NCBI RefSeq assembly: GCF_964340395.1
Contig: NC_135563.1
Span: 14,689,151 to 14,753,150 of the forward strand
Reading direction: 5' to 3'
Length of the DNA stretch: 64,000 nucleotides
Source: Glandiceps talaboti
Taxonomy: Eukaryota > Hemichordata > Enteropneusta > Spengelidae
Shown here: positions 24,601 to 38,172 of the stretch, in pieces
Layout of the letters: each line of letters starts with the position of its first letter
Position numbering within the stretch: the stretch's first letter is position 1
Program-made: the position numbers and the translations under genes
Notes under the pieces: model-generated
Seen by the model: only the letters and a program-made list of their open reading frames with translations
The model's database searches: none
What the model was told of the DNA's origin: nothing

Positions 24601-26649
24601 CATCTTGTGATAAATGGTCAATGAAAAACACACAACTTTCAAAATGCTCTCCATGATTTCATGAGATATGTCTACCATGCTATGCAATATAAACATACAG
24701 CAGTGATTTCAACAACCTTTTACTATAGTAATTCGTATACAGTGTGATACTAAGTTGTAAAGATTAAAAAAATATAATGTTATCACTCATGCTGCTGTCA
24801 TCATCACTTTTGAGTAATGTATAATTAAGATTTCCATAGCGTTGTTTTTAATGCGTGTAACAATTATTTTTTGACTGTTTAAAGGACTGTGTTTCAATCC
24901 CAGGGCAACACATTAGTGTGTGATCTTAATAATGATTACATGGGCGAATTCTGTTATTTCCGACCGAGCTTATGATACTTCTACCAAAAACCCGTTTTCC
25001 CGGGTAAATGTTAATCCTAACCCAAAGTAGACCTTCAGATATCGTTATTAAATATAATAATTAACATGTCCTGATTAACCAAAAGAAAAATTGATATTTT
25101 TGATAAATAGACACAAAATGACACTGTTGTTGCATTTATGTCTTTGTATTCGAATGTATACTATAGACGTAATACAAAATAATCTACATTTCTGTTGCAT
25201 TTGAAATTGAATAACAAAATGAACCCTGCCCAGTGAAGTCAACTAATGTATGCAAAGAAAATTGGCTGAGATTAAAAAATATGACTCATCAATGGGTAAT
25301 TACATGTTATTAGGTAGAAACCCCCCACTGGCTATGGATTAGGCGCTACTCAATTAAAAGAAATTACGTTTATTCTTTCTATACAGCCAACAGCTGTGAA
25401 CGGACTAGATTTAATGGCTATATTAGATAATTTACACTTATTGCTCAAGGTATTAATTCAGACAACCAACACATGTTGCTACTAATCAGTGCTCCTGGGG
25501 ACTGTAATGAAACAGCTACTTCCGGATTCCAAATACCACAATCCAATATTCATAAACTGTCATATTGTACTCGTAATTATTTTAATTGTCAATAGAAGTA
25601 CATCAACATAATATTACATCCTTTCTCTTTTGATGTACTACGACTTTTACTCACAAAATGCTGAAGATATGCTCTTTGAGCTCACTCATATTTTCTTGGT
25701 TTTCTTAAAACTGAAATGCCTATAAGACCTTTCGTCTTGGCCATGAGCAGACGACAGAGTTTGACCGCCATGATGTTATTAAATGACGTCATTATGATCT
25801 AGCTGCCGTCCATATGTTGTACTCTGACAACTCGTACACGGTAACATGGTATTAACACCATGCGATTACAAATGCAGGGAGGTATCCAATTTACTCTGTG
25901 TGACTTTAACCATGTTAACCTTAGATCCTACACGTGTAGAGTCCATTCTTTAACTGGCTCGATCACCAGGGCACCTTATATTGCAATCGTGTGTTATAAC
26001 TTATTCGCGAATCGGGGATTCAGTAATGAACATTTTATGGAATATAAACATTGCAATAGAAAACTTCCATTTCTGTACAATGTTTTATATGAGATTTGTT
26101 TACGTTTTAGTTGAAACTCGTTCTTATGGTGCAGGCAAGCATTAAAGAAAGTTTCAATTGGATTTCCATGTAATGCGGTTGTTGACCTCAAGACTGTTCA
26201 CCTTCACATGGTCATCTATACTATAGTTGTCAAACTAAATCATGTCAAACTCAACTGACTACGCCAAGATATCAAAATGATTCTACACACAGGAGGACTG
26301 TGTTTTTCACAAAGGTTTCTCAACAGAATCATCCAAAATTGGAAACGATCTAAGTGTTGAGATCTACGTCATTGCGTCAACATAAATTTCAAACACGATT
26401 ACGATTTCATGGAAGGCAAATAAAGCAAGTATATAATATCAATATTTTATGAACCACGACTACGGAGGTAAACAATTTCCAATGCCCACAGCAAAACACC
26501 CGTAGTACAATTAACTTCTTCGAGTATGAAAAAACACCATATCAAACTCTGCATGTAGTATGGAAATGGCGCCAATGGTTACAATGTTTCGTGACTATAA
26601 CCGTGCAAATTGGAAAGTTTAGTCAATGTAACTGCGGGGCACTTGGTCG
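21641..26649. other. Non-coding; homopolymer run, no gene seen
   Basis: A run of 13 G occurs at 22955-22967. Around 24125-24255 a loose motif (AAAATGAYCC-like) recurs four or five times, perhaps a decayed repeat. Open frames are short and unremarkable. Confidence 0.5.
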
Positions 26650-28310
<1,661 letters not shown>

Positions 28311-28400
28311 GTGCAATATCCACATAATGCACTGATATGATGTTAAGACAGTGCTGTGCAATATCCACATAATGCACTGATATGATGTTAAGACAGTGCT
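28311..28400. repeat. Perfect 45-bp tandem duplication
   Basis: The 45 bp at 28311-28355 are repeated without a mismatch at 28356-28400. The perfect identity points to a very recent duplication, or one maintained by conversion, or an assembly artefact. Because 45 is divisible by three, a spurious minus-strand frame shows a 15-residue repeat. Confidence 0.95.
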
Positions 28401-28775
28401 GTAGAGTAGAAAAAGTGTGCATTTGTACTGAACAAGCCGGCAGCCGTCGAAATTTGAATAAAGCATAGAATAATTTCACAGACATGTCTAAGAGATAGAT
28501 GCAACAATTGTAGCATGTGTTAGTTTTTTCACTTTTAATTTTGAAAACTGCAAACCCACGAACAATTCCTAATTATTGTAACTAGTCTCAAACTGTACAA
28601 CTGTCACTTTAAATATATATTCCAATACCAACGCCTTGTTTACATCAGAGCCACAAAGAATATATGTTGATCAAAATCGATGTCTTTCTACCAGTTCGAA
28701 AATAGAACTATAACACCACAGTTAGGGTAAACTGACCAATTAGTTCAGACTGTAACTAAAATCAGGCTTACAGAG

Positions 28776-29120
28776 TGACGAAAGTGATGACCCAGAGGTC
28801 AGTGAAATTACGTAAAATTTTGAGGCATGCAGAGTCGGTTTAATGTCTTGTGGACAAAACCAAAAAATTCAGAAGGTGAAGTAAAAATTTAGGGGACACG
28901 AGGATTAAATTTTAGTCACCAGTCTGTTCCCGAAATCATGGAGAAGCCAAACTAGATTAACGTATAGTGTCCCGGAATGTGTTTTCCACTAGTGCCAGAT
29001 GGTTGAAATGTATTGGCCAATCACTGGCCTGTTGCAGGCAAAGACTTGCTAATTTGTGTACACATCCTCAAACCCGATTGGCCAATTTATGACCACACAC
29101 AGGTGTATTCAAAAATCAGA
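28776..29120. repeat. Dispersed repeat, copy 2
   Basis: Same family and orientation as 53-458, beginning near GTGATGACCCAGAGGTCAGTG and ending near ACAGGTGTATTCAAA. It lacks the ~60-bp middle segment present in copy 1. The 72-codon frame at 29013-29231 lies largely in the repeat and is not a gene. Confidence 0.75.
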
Positions 29121-30597
29121 ACCTTCTCACCCTTTCAGTCGTGTGAGGATTCTGCTTTTTTAATGGTATCATTCAGCTGCATTAAAATATATTGGACCAA
29201 GAAATTTTATCTTTTAATACTAAGTTTGTAAACATGTGATTGGTGTGAACATGGTGTGGTGTAAGCTGCATCTGTGGATTCCTCGTACATCAAACATCAC
29301 TATGCTAGCTCGTTATACATTGTTTTTAAAATTAAAAATCGGTTTTAAAACAGTTTTATAATGGAAATATGTGCCAATTCGTCATCCATATATGTTTCAG
29401 CCATTACTTATATTTATTGTGCTAAATATTCATAAAGTAGCATCATTGACAGTGATTATGTAAATCGCTTCCTTATATGGAAAATGGACAAAACATTACG
29501 TGTATATCAAAGTACAAGTGTAGCACTAGGTATACGAATAAGAGAGAATCCATTCTTACAATGAACACGTATTACTACCAAATATGGCTTTCCAAATGGC
29601 GTAAAACATTCTATGACACAAATATACACAAAATAACGGGTTTCCTTTTATAATACCGATGTATCATGCCGTCATTCAGGTAATGATTCCTGGCTCTGTT
29701 AGTGCTCTTTCTCTCTGTTCCTTTATTTGCCCCTTTTCCTTTTAAATTATCCACCACAAAAGAAAACATCAACAAAAAAACGGGAACGACAACCTAATTT
29801 TGATGACCGCCCCTGACCCTTCATGAGCGTTGAAGTAGAATATACATGTACATGCAAATTTTATGACAGGCTGTCAAAAAATACTTACTAACGTTTCCGG
29901 AACCGCTTAAATAAAAACTATTCTAATTTAGCATACAGAACAGGAACTGGAAGTTGATCTTTTCATCATTTTTTAAAAAAGCAATGCCGTTGAATGATGA
30001 AATTTGAGAGGTCGATTGTAGGGTAAAGCTTGTCGGCAAATCGATCTTATACAAAGACCACGAACAGACAAGAAGAGCTAAGCTTAGGGAAAAAAGCGAG
30101 TATACACCATATGTGAACCAATATTACTAACATTTGTTAGTGGTTGCCATTATAATATGCACGGTTTCTGGGTCTGTCAATTTGGCGTCTATATGGTCAC
30201 TATAAGGCACTGAATCCACCACCACCACCACCACCCCTCCCTCCCGAACAATCGCATAATCGATTCGCGTATAATATCGTTGCTTATTAAACCTCAGGTT
30301 TTATAGTTCCGTTTACCTTTAAAATTTTGAGAAAAACTAAAAATACGAAACCAACTCGTACGTTTTATCTTAAAATTGAAATATGCGTAGTATAATTTTG
30401 TGAACAGAATAGACTTTGTATTGCATCCGTTAGGAAAACTGGATTTTCTGAAATAAGCATTTGATTCTAAACTAAACTAGGAAAATATATATACTAGAGT
30501 AATAATAAGATATATACGAAAGTACAAACTTTGGGTTAGATAAATGTAATGTACTTTTAACTTTGTAGAATGTCTTTCCTCTTGAAAAGTGCCGATT
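29121..30597. other. Non-coding; short CCA run, no gene seen
   Basis: A (CCA)n tract followed by C/T-rich sequence lies at about 30217-30244. Part of the stretch near 30597 is presumably the 3' untranslated tail of the LINE fragment on the minus strand. Confidence 0.5.
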
Positions 30598-30897
30598 TTA
30601 TGAAAAGTTGTCAGCGCCATAAGTATGTCTTTGATCCGAGTTAAAAAGAGTAATAAATTTTATTTCATTATCTAGTTCTTTGAAATTGCCTAGACCACTG
30701 ATTGCACTTAGTCTGGTATACATTTGTTGTCTCTCAATGTTATAGTTGTTGCATGTTGTGATGAAGTGTATTTCATTTTCTATCATATTGCAGGTGTTGC
30801 ATAATCTGTTTTCTATCTCTATTTTATTTTGATCTTTTATGTCTTCCAATTTAAATATGTAGTCATATTCATTTACATACGCTCCCAAAATACTCAT
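30598..30897 (-). pseudogene. LINE ORF2 C-terminal fragment (non-LTR retrotransposon)
   Basis: This is a minus-strand frame of 99 residues ending in TAA. It shows the cysteine/histidine knuckle typical of the C-terminus of LINE ORF2 reverse-transcriptase polyproteins: RLCNTCNMIENEIHFITTC, that is Cys-X2-Cys, then an acidic stretch, HF and a Cys about 13 residues on. It is followed by a Tyr/Arg helix and an FKELDNEIKFI segment. The reverse-transcriptase and endonuclease domains that should precede it are absent, so the copy is 5'-truncated. The first Met is arbitrary because the real protein would continue upstream. The family is not resolvable from the tail alone. The element is dead. Confidence 0.75.
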
Positions 30898-32057
30898 ACA
30901 TACATTTTATAACCATTACAAACCTTATGAAGGATAATGTAATTATCAAATTTCCTCTATTCACAACCTTTGCTTTTCAACGTCGTCACAGGGTCTTAAA
31001 ACAGAGCATGTGAAGTGTCTTTGAGAAAGCAGGTGTCTTTATTTCGCTTGATAAATATCTCATTGATTTGTCCCTTATACGACCAATATATAGCTCCTAC
31101 TTAGAATGTATCCATTGCTAAAACACACATAAGTTCATTTTTAGCAGTTTCTGTTTTAAAGACCTAATAACGGAAACTAATTTGTAACCAGTGGTATTAA
31201 ACCGACAGAGTTCAAGTGTGCATTTCTTCTATTACAGAATCAACCTTTCGCGAGATAAAATGGCGCCCAGAAATAGAAATAAACTATATTTATTGATTTT
31301 TAATGTCTTCAGGGATTGATACGCTCTTTATAATCACTACTTAAATACACAGTAGTATTATTTAAAAAACGATAAATAAATTCCAGATATTGACACACAT
31401 ACTATTAAGTTGAAGTGTGTCTGTACGCTTTGTTCGTAAAACGAGTCCCCAAGGATATATTGAACAGCCACAATATCTTTCCACGTAACATAGCAACGAA
31501 TATATATATATATTTTAATTTTGCTCAAACTGAACCCCCACAAGCTGCTTACTCGCATTACAAAATAACGTGCTGTTTTTCGTCTTTTTTTTGAAAATCG
31601 CAAATAATGTGTTGCCAAGTGAACCACATCAGAAGTAATCTGTAGACATCATATCTAGTAATGTCATCTTTTCCTAATATCAAAAAGGATCCATGTGTAC
31701 GGGCGTTTCTATTTATAAGCTTTGGGTATGCGCGTTATAATGACGCAAGAAAAACACGTTCTTGAATAATTTACCTTTAATGATAATAGATAAATGAATT
31801 CAATGTCATAGATTTCCCGCGACAGCTTTATAGACGATAAGGCATTCGTATATTGTTTGACAAGTAAGGGCCTTGTTACATTCGACTGTCGGTGAGGGCG
31901 CTGTTTCAATACTTGAGCCCTTCCTCAAATAGAGGTTGGGAAAACTAATCTCGGATTATAATCTCCATATCACACATGTATTACACTGGTAATCAACGAG
32001 GAATCAGCATCGCGACTGTTTTTAATGCAATTGCATTACAGCATATAAAATTGATCT
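30898..32057. other. Non-coding; no gene seen
   Basis: No further LINE sequence is recognisable upstream of the fragment, so its truncation point is close to 30900. Frames of 66-89 codons are unremarkable. Confidence 0.5.
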
Positions 32058-32291
<234 letters not shown>

Positions 32292-32518
32292 TATCCCTGG
32301 GTCACTTCTATGTATTTTAATAAGGCCGTGTTTTGTATTTTAAATTCATTTGGGTTCTAGCTCAACGGACACTTACATGTGTCTAGAGACAGCATATCAA
32401 CGATTAAGTAAACATAAACACTTGTATTTATTTGAATAGTTGTTGCAGTACTTTTTGTGAATTTACCTTGCACATGAATATCATCAAATCTGTCCTTCAA
32501 TCGATTTATACATCCATT

Positions 32519-32834
32519 TTAGTAGTCCGTTCCTCCCCACTGTATTAGTAGAATGGTCCACCAGTAAACTTCCATACGTCGCGCTGGATGCGGTAGATTT
32601 GATGTTTTGAACGTACAATGAAGTAACACTGTCGACAATTCGAGGCTGCGTCGCCTACCAAGTTCTGTCACAGCAATATAACCCATGGATGCAGTGTGAA
32701 TCGCGTCATTCACACCAGTGGCTCTATTGCGGGAGGAGGTTGGATTTTGTCCTCCAGTCCCTAATGAAGTGAAGTCTTCTGTGTCAAGTGCAATGTAATT
32801 TGTTCCATAGTACACGGAACGAACGGATAAGCAT
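32519..32834 (-). other. Possible exon (unrecognised), minus strand
   Basis: On the minus strand an acceptor-like AATCTGCCAG (AG at 32835-32836) precedes a continuously open frame of about 105 codons to a TAA at 32519. The product is soluble and compositionally protein-like (for example TNYIALDTEDFTSLGTGG) and less AT-rich than its surroundings. The last ~15 residues (from YWWTILL) look less natural, so an exon end inside the frame is possible, but no strong donor is visible. No domain is recognised. It lies about 1.7 kb upstream of the receptor on the opposite strand. Confidence 0.2.
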
Positions 32835-32836
32835 CT

Positions 32837-34376
32837 GGCAGATTATACTCGAGTTTTAATACTTTGTAACGTCAGAATCATATATCCATTTTCCGTACTA
32901 TGCTATGTTATGGAGGAATTTTGATGAACTCTCTGGAACTGCGACCAGCGCTAATGTAGGAAATACAAATTTCGACTTAGGGAAACTGATAATAACGTTA
33001 TTGAATTTTCAACTCGCTTCCTATCCCTGAAAACTCACCGTAGAGTGCGAATTGATAGTGATGCGACTATGGAAACACGTCAGAATTACATGTAATACAT
33101 TGTCATGCATACAACCCACCTTTCTCTGTGGAACGCGGTGACTAACAGATACATCGAATATTGATACCCGTAAGCGCATTTTCCTTACTCGGAAAAGGTT
33201 ACTAGGTTAATTCTGACCTTCTCTCCAATATTACAAGGCAAATGTGATTCGCTCTTTTATGATGGATATACCGTGTATTCGTTCATGTTTTAAACTCAAG
33301 ATCGAACATGACTGACGAGTCCATGGAGTTTGCATAACGACATTTTTGTGTTGGGTCTTTCCAGAAAAATCAAGATCCTGCATGCTGTTGTTTTTATTTG
33401 CCACTGACTGTTCATCAAGGCAAATACTTCTATAATCAAGGTAAGTCCATACCATTATTCAAACAAGATCCATTTTGCACTTATCCAAATCGATCGCTGG
33501 CAAAAAAAAATATTCCCCTTTAAATACGCCATCGCTATGTATAATTCAATTTTATTTACGTCATTAAAACTTGGAATTCAATGTTTGCAGAGCTTTTACA
33601 GGTGGCACTTGCGTAACCACGACTTAAAAGCATACACTAATGGTGACAGTGGTGGCGGTGATCATGTAGTTGTCCATGTAGTCATGACACTTCAATAAAT
33701 TAATGAGACAGGATTTAGCATTTATTGGAATCGTCTGTTTGTGTAAGTGATATACTTTTGCAAATGAATGAGCTTCACGGCGTGTTAATGAAATTTTAGG
33801 TAAACACTGGTCTTATGTCAGTGTATGTCAATTACAACAGTGAAGGACTGGTATTGTACTACATTCCGTAATGTAACATACTGTCGGTCAGGGAGTATGG
33901 TCGAATATCAAGTATGTTAAAACAACAGGGCCGTGCTTCGGTAATGATATTAGGAGATGCGAAGAATGTCTAAGCTCCACTGAAATACTTGCTACTCCCC
34001 CAATCGTTACGCGAGCTTCTATTTTACGGCCAAACCACAAGTGTGTTGAATATTTTTCAACGCACTAGGTGTATGGTGAATTAATCATTGGATTCTAACA
34101 GATGGAGCGGTAATATTGAAATCCTATGATATACTTATTCTACTAGTATATCTCGATGATAATATCACGATCACTTAGATGGTTTGCACTGATTGTGAAA
34201 ACTCATGTTTTTACGATCGCTGGTTTACTTCCGAGCTTTGAATAAGGAGGGACACTACTTGTGTTTTATATGTTCAGTATGTTTTTTTGTGTCTCTCCCG
34301 TGAGCTAGTAAGTCATAAATTGGTCTTTTCACGACTATTTATTACTCTCTGCATGATATTGTCATTTTGGGACTGT
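32837..34376. other. Upstream flank of the receptor gene; no gene seen
   Basis: Only a 74-codon minus-strand frame (33231-33455) is open. Promoter elements of the receptor, beyond the TATA-like site at 34378, cannot be recognised. Confidence 0.5.
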
Positions 34377-34377
34377 C

Positions 34378-34383
34378 TATATA
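34378..34383 (+). promoter_or_regulatory. TATA-like box upstream of the receptor gene
   Basis: TATATA inside GTCTATATAGTG lies 145 bp upstream of the receptor ATG. Initiation about 30 bp downstream would give a 5' leader of about 110-120 nt. It competes with the reading of the same area as intron before the acceptor at 34414-34415. Confidence 0.25.
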
Positions 34384-34397
34384 GTGTACTCATGCAG

Positions 34398-34415
34398 CCT
34401 TGTTTTTCTATTTAG
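34398..34415 (+). other. Candidate 3' splice acceptor in the receptor 5' leader
   Basis: A pyrimidine-rich CCTTGTTTTTCTATTTAG ends in AG at 34414-34415, 112 bp before the start codon. It is a good match to a metazoan acceptor and would join a non-coding upstream exon to the coding exon. No donor was identified upstream, so the first exon's place is unknown. Confidence 0.4.
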
Positions 34416-34527
34416 AGAATAGAACGTGTACTACGAAGACTCAATCAGCCGCAGTACTCCCTGTATTACTTGACTGTAAAGCACGGTTGCCAGACGACGG
34501 ACAAAGAGCGGTGCTATTACATCAAGG

Positions 34528-36063
34528 ATGGCCAATTACACAAACATGACCAACGCTACCGGGGATTTGACTGATACCTGGCATGGATCCGGCTTCAGTG
34601 CGGATGACAATTCGTTTGCTGTTCAGTCGACTATTGCTGCTAATGATGAGTCATGGCTAGGTGCGATTACCAGTAGTCCAGTAACACTGCCAATGACGAA
34701 AGGAGTACAGCTAGACAAGGGCACAACATATGCCTACAAGTTGTTACCAGATGATACATTCACAAATTTCAGTATAAATTTTACGTTGCAGTCTCATGAT
34801 TCGACAGCCAACTTATCGATATTCAACGGAGAGAATACAACAAGTGAACCGTTTACAATTAAGCAACCAACCCTCGCGGCCTTTCTGAGTGTATTATCGG
34901 CCATTATCGTATTTGGGAATACTCTGGTTATCTTAGCCGTGTACAGAGAACGATATTTACGTACCACTACAAATTGTTTCATAGTTTCTTTAGCTTTTGC
35001 CGATCTTTTGATCGGATTAGTAGTCGTGCCGTTTGCTATTGTTAATGACACAAGTGGGGGAAATTGGCAGTTTGGGACCTTGTGGTGCGATATTTGGCAT
35101 GCCCTTGATGTATTAGGCAGTACTGCATCAATTATGAATTTATGTGTGATATCGCTGGATCGATACTGGGCTGTGACTTATCCGATGAGCTATCCCACCA
35201 CAATGACTAAGAAGATAGCTGCCATTCTTATATCTTTAGTATGGTTGTGCTCAGCATCTATCTCCTTCCCCTGTATTTTCTGGTGGAAGGCGGTAGACCC
35301 TCCAACCCCATCGAATGTGTGTCTCTTTACAGAAGATCCGAAATATTTGATAATTTCAGCATGCGTGTCGTTTTATATTCCAACATTTATCATGATTTTT
35401 ACCTATTATAAGATATACCGTGCTGCATCGACTCAACTAAGACATATCAAACACGGAACTAAAAGAGTGAATGCTTCGCCCGGAGCGAAGTCACTCAACG
35501 GGGAGGTGGAGTTGAGGATTCACCGTGGCGGGGCGGCACATGCAGCTTATGGAAAGAAGTCTCGACCTGGTGTTCGGCGTGATGCTAAAGGATTTGTCGC
35601 ACTCACAGGACGACGGTTATTGTCACGGATAAGCAAGGAACATAAAGCGGCAAAGATGCTAGGAATTGTGATGGGCGTTTTCGAGGTGTGTTGGCTGCCG
35701 TTCTTTGTATCCAATAACATACTCTGGGCACTCTGTCAGGCAGACTGTGTGATGGCTCCCCACGTAGTGCTACCTATTGTCACGTGGTTAGGATATTTCA
35801 ATAGTGCGTTCAATCCAATGATATACGCCAGGAGTAGCCGCGGTTTCAAGAGAGCTTTCAAGCGAATTCTTTGTACATGTCTACCCAAACTCTCTCCATA
35901 TAGGAAGAGAGCGGCAATTAATAGCACGATGGATTTATACAGTGTTGATTCATATGTGCCAGAGACGTCGTGCGTACCCGTGATGGAGGACGAGGAACGT
36001 CTAACAATGTCAGGTTCGGCGATTGCTTTGAACACATATCCATTACCTCATCAATATTTTTAA
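34528..36063 (+). CDS. Dop1R2-like: Dop1R2-type (invertebrate D1-like) dopamine receptor, single coding exon
   Basis: Rhodopsin-class receptor of 511 residues, intact and intronless in its coding part. The N-terminus is long (about 112 residues) with seven N-glycosylation sequons (N3, N6, N9, N80, N84, N95, N103). Helices lie near 115-139, 149-173, 187-209, 228-250, 273-298, 374-398 and 411-434. Ligand and switch residues are present: D159 (2.50), disulphide pair C187/C265, amine-binding D194 (3.32), DRY 211-213, catechol serines S277 and S281 (5.42 and 5.46, with Ala at 5.43), CWLPFF 388-393, Y423 (7.43), NPMIY 429-433, and likely palmitoylated C449/C451. The TM3 stretch STASIMNLCVISLDRYWA, the LRIHRGG motif in loop 3 and the KAAKMLGIVMGVF start of TM6 fit the Dop1R2/DAMB/INDR class, expected to raise cAMP or calcium on dopamine binding at the neuronal plasma membrane. 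E386 (6.45) is unusual. The ATG has a strong context (A at -3, G at +4), and an in-frame TAA at about 34477 precludes an upstream start. An octopamine or other monoamine receptor is the main alternative. Confidence 0.93.
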   Translation: MANYTNMTNATGDLTDTWHGSGFSADDNSFAVQSTIAANDESWLGAITSSPVTLPMTKGVQLDKGTTYAYKLLPDDTFTNFSINFTLQSHDSTANLSIFNGENTTSEPFTIKQPTLAAFLSVLSAIIVFGNTLVILAVYRERYLRTTTNCFIVSLAFADLLIGLVVVPFAIVNDTSGGNWQFGTLWCDIWHALDVLGSTASIMNLCVISLDRYWAVTYPMSYPTTMTKKIAAILISLVWLCSASISFPCIFWWKAVDPPTPSNVCLFTEDPKYLIISACVSFYIPTFIMIFTYYKIYRAASTQLRHIKHGTKRVNASPGAKSLNGEVELRIHRGGAAHAAYGKKSRPGVRRDAKGFVALTGRRLLSRISKEHKAAKMLGIVMGVFEVCWLPFFVSNNILWALCQADCVMAPHVVLPIVTWLGYFNSAFNPMIYARSSRGFKRAFKRILCTCLPKLSPYRKRAAINSTMDLYSVDSYVPETSCVPVMEDEERLTMSGSAIALNTYPLPHQYF

Positions 36064-36770
36064 GTTTTCCTATCATTTTTTTTCAACCTAAACTATAGGA
36101 TTTTTGTCTATGTAAACGATCGTGTGCCAATTATGACGTCAGAATCCAACTTTCAGCAGACGATAAAATTATTGACAGGTGACAAATTTTGAGAATTCGC
36201 GTAGGTGATGAGTGGCACAGTGCTTATTAGTAACATGTACTTCTACGCTTCTTTTACGGTGTTAAACATATGCGTGTTATTTGCACATTTTTTTATACAA
36301 GTATATAGTTGCAACGACACATGTTGACGATTCAGACGTGATGAATTGGCTCACTTTCAGACAGAGAAATACGAGAAAACATTGTATATCATTTCCAACA
36401 GTAAAATATATATATCTTCGTTATTTAACAAATGTAATCAGCAATTCTGCAACTTTATTCTGCCTTTTATTAAATCACGTGATTATGCCCTACACGGAGA
36501 GGAGTCGTGTCTGCAGTTACTGTAGTAATAATACCGCAATGTTCACATATGTCTTCCCACTACTTGAATGTACTTAATGAAATGCTTTGCTAGAAAACAG
36601 AGAAACGTAAGCTAGAAAGAAAAAAGTAACACACGCACGCACGCACGTGTTCCTTGTACAACGTAAATACAATCTGAAGGTGTACCTCTGGCAAAGGGAT
36701 ATAGTATTCAACCCGGGTGGTGTAACTCCGACCGTATCTTCCCCCGTCGGTATAATAAAACAGAAGGTTG
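36064..36770 (+). other. Presumed 3' UTR of the receptor gene
   Basis: The sequence after the TAA stop is T-rich and AT-rich. An ATTAAA variant signal lies near 36468 and a canonical AATAAA at 36754-36759, so the mRNA could end near 36490 or 36775. A short (CACG)n run is at about 36633-36648. Frames are open on both strands at 36590-36964 (124 codons minus) and 36600-36775 (about 45 codons plus). They conflict and neither is recognisable. Confidence 0.35.
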
Positions 36771-38170
36771 CGTCGTAAACGTGATACCCCATGGATCCCA
36801 AAAACAATCATATAGCACGGAGAAAAATATTCCAAGGACAGGCCACTCTTATTTGAATAATTTAATTGATGATTTGGGAAATTGAACAAGTGTATGTTAC
36901 GAGACCTCTTTAGAAAGTTTATATTTTTCAAAGTAGGTTTTGAAATATTCAGGCAGCCTGTCATGTTGAACTGAAGGTTGTATAGATGTGCTTGACCTGT
37001 AGAAACAGACGAACGCTATCCACAAGAGATTATTTAATTAGTCTAGACGTGACGAAATCTACTTTTCGCGATGGGCCAGCATTATGTATGTAAGATAAAT
37101 AGTACTTTAATCGGTATGGCCAGCATCACATGTATATACTCTGTGCTTTTTACCACAATATCTTTGACCGTCAAAGTTGAACACACAGTGGTATGTGATA
37201 TAATTTAAACTCATCATGACAAGACAAATTTTATCAGACTGAGTGATGTATTACAAAATGTTTGAGGCTTAGCATTTGTAACCCTGTAAAGGTCTTTGTA
37301 CTCAACAATGTCCTAAAACTTCAACAGACGTCCCCGAGTCTTTCCAATGTATGTCAAACTATGGAACTTTTACAATATTCTAAAGAGTAACTGCTGTACG
37401 TGTCTGCTGTCAACCGCAATCGTTCACTTCACCCATAGACTTACGTCTGTCAGGACATGCCTTCTATATCATATATCACATCGAGTGATGAAGTGATCGA
37501 CTGCCTCAATATGACACGTCAAGCCTTAAAACGAGCAGGCTTGTAATATACATTACGGTGTACAAATCTCAATTTGTCCTCGGGTAGGCAGGCTGCGAGA
37601 AACGATAAACCGATCAAATGGGTAAAACAAACATTTTCACGATAATTAACTTTATTGACGCCACCACTACAAAATGACATTGTGTGTTCACAGCTGCTAT
37701 CCAAGAAGTCTCGTATTTTACGTATTGTGGTCATTATGATAGTTTAACGTCAATGCCAATAGCTATAGTCATCAGTAAACGTCAAACAATTTAAGTTATA
37801 TTGAAGTTTAATATTCCATTTAACTGAATTAAAGGATAAATGACACGGCAATTGAACTTGAGTGTCAGGCTTTTTCAGTTAAAGCATCAAACAGTTGATT
37901 TATGGCTCTGTTTTCTCCTAAAACCTTCACCATTTTGAAATTTGACACACACAGTGTATTCTATAATGCTCTATGAATCATACTACAAGCACAATCTGTG
38001 TCAGAATCGTGTGACCTCTGATCTCACAACATTCGTATTTCTTTCATGCACTATGTAATTTTCATTATTTTTTAAAAAAAATAGAATTTATTGTGCTTTT
38101 AATACCAATTTATATGCGTACAATTGAGGAACAGTGAGAAATTTACATCGATTGAGGCTAGAGACACATG
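36771..38170. other. Non-coding; no gene seen
   Basis: Only short frames (68-71 codons) are open. No repeat was seen until the palindromic element at 38173. Confidence 0.5.
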
Positions 38171-38172
38171 TA

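Noticed and set aside
34794-35051. 85-codon minus-strand frame inside the receptor
   Set aside because: Antisense shadow of the receptor coding sequence.
36590-36964. 124-codon minus-strand frame and a ~45-codon plus-strand frame in the same place
   Set aside because: Both strands read plausibly here, so neither can be preferred. The region is more simply the receptor's 3' UTR and flank.
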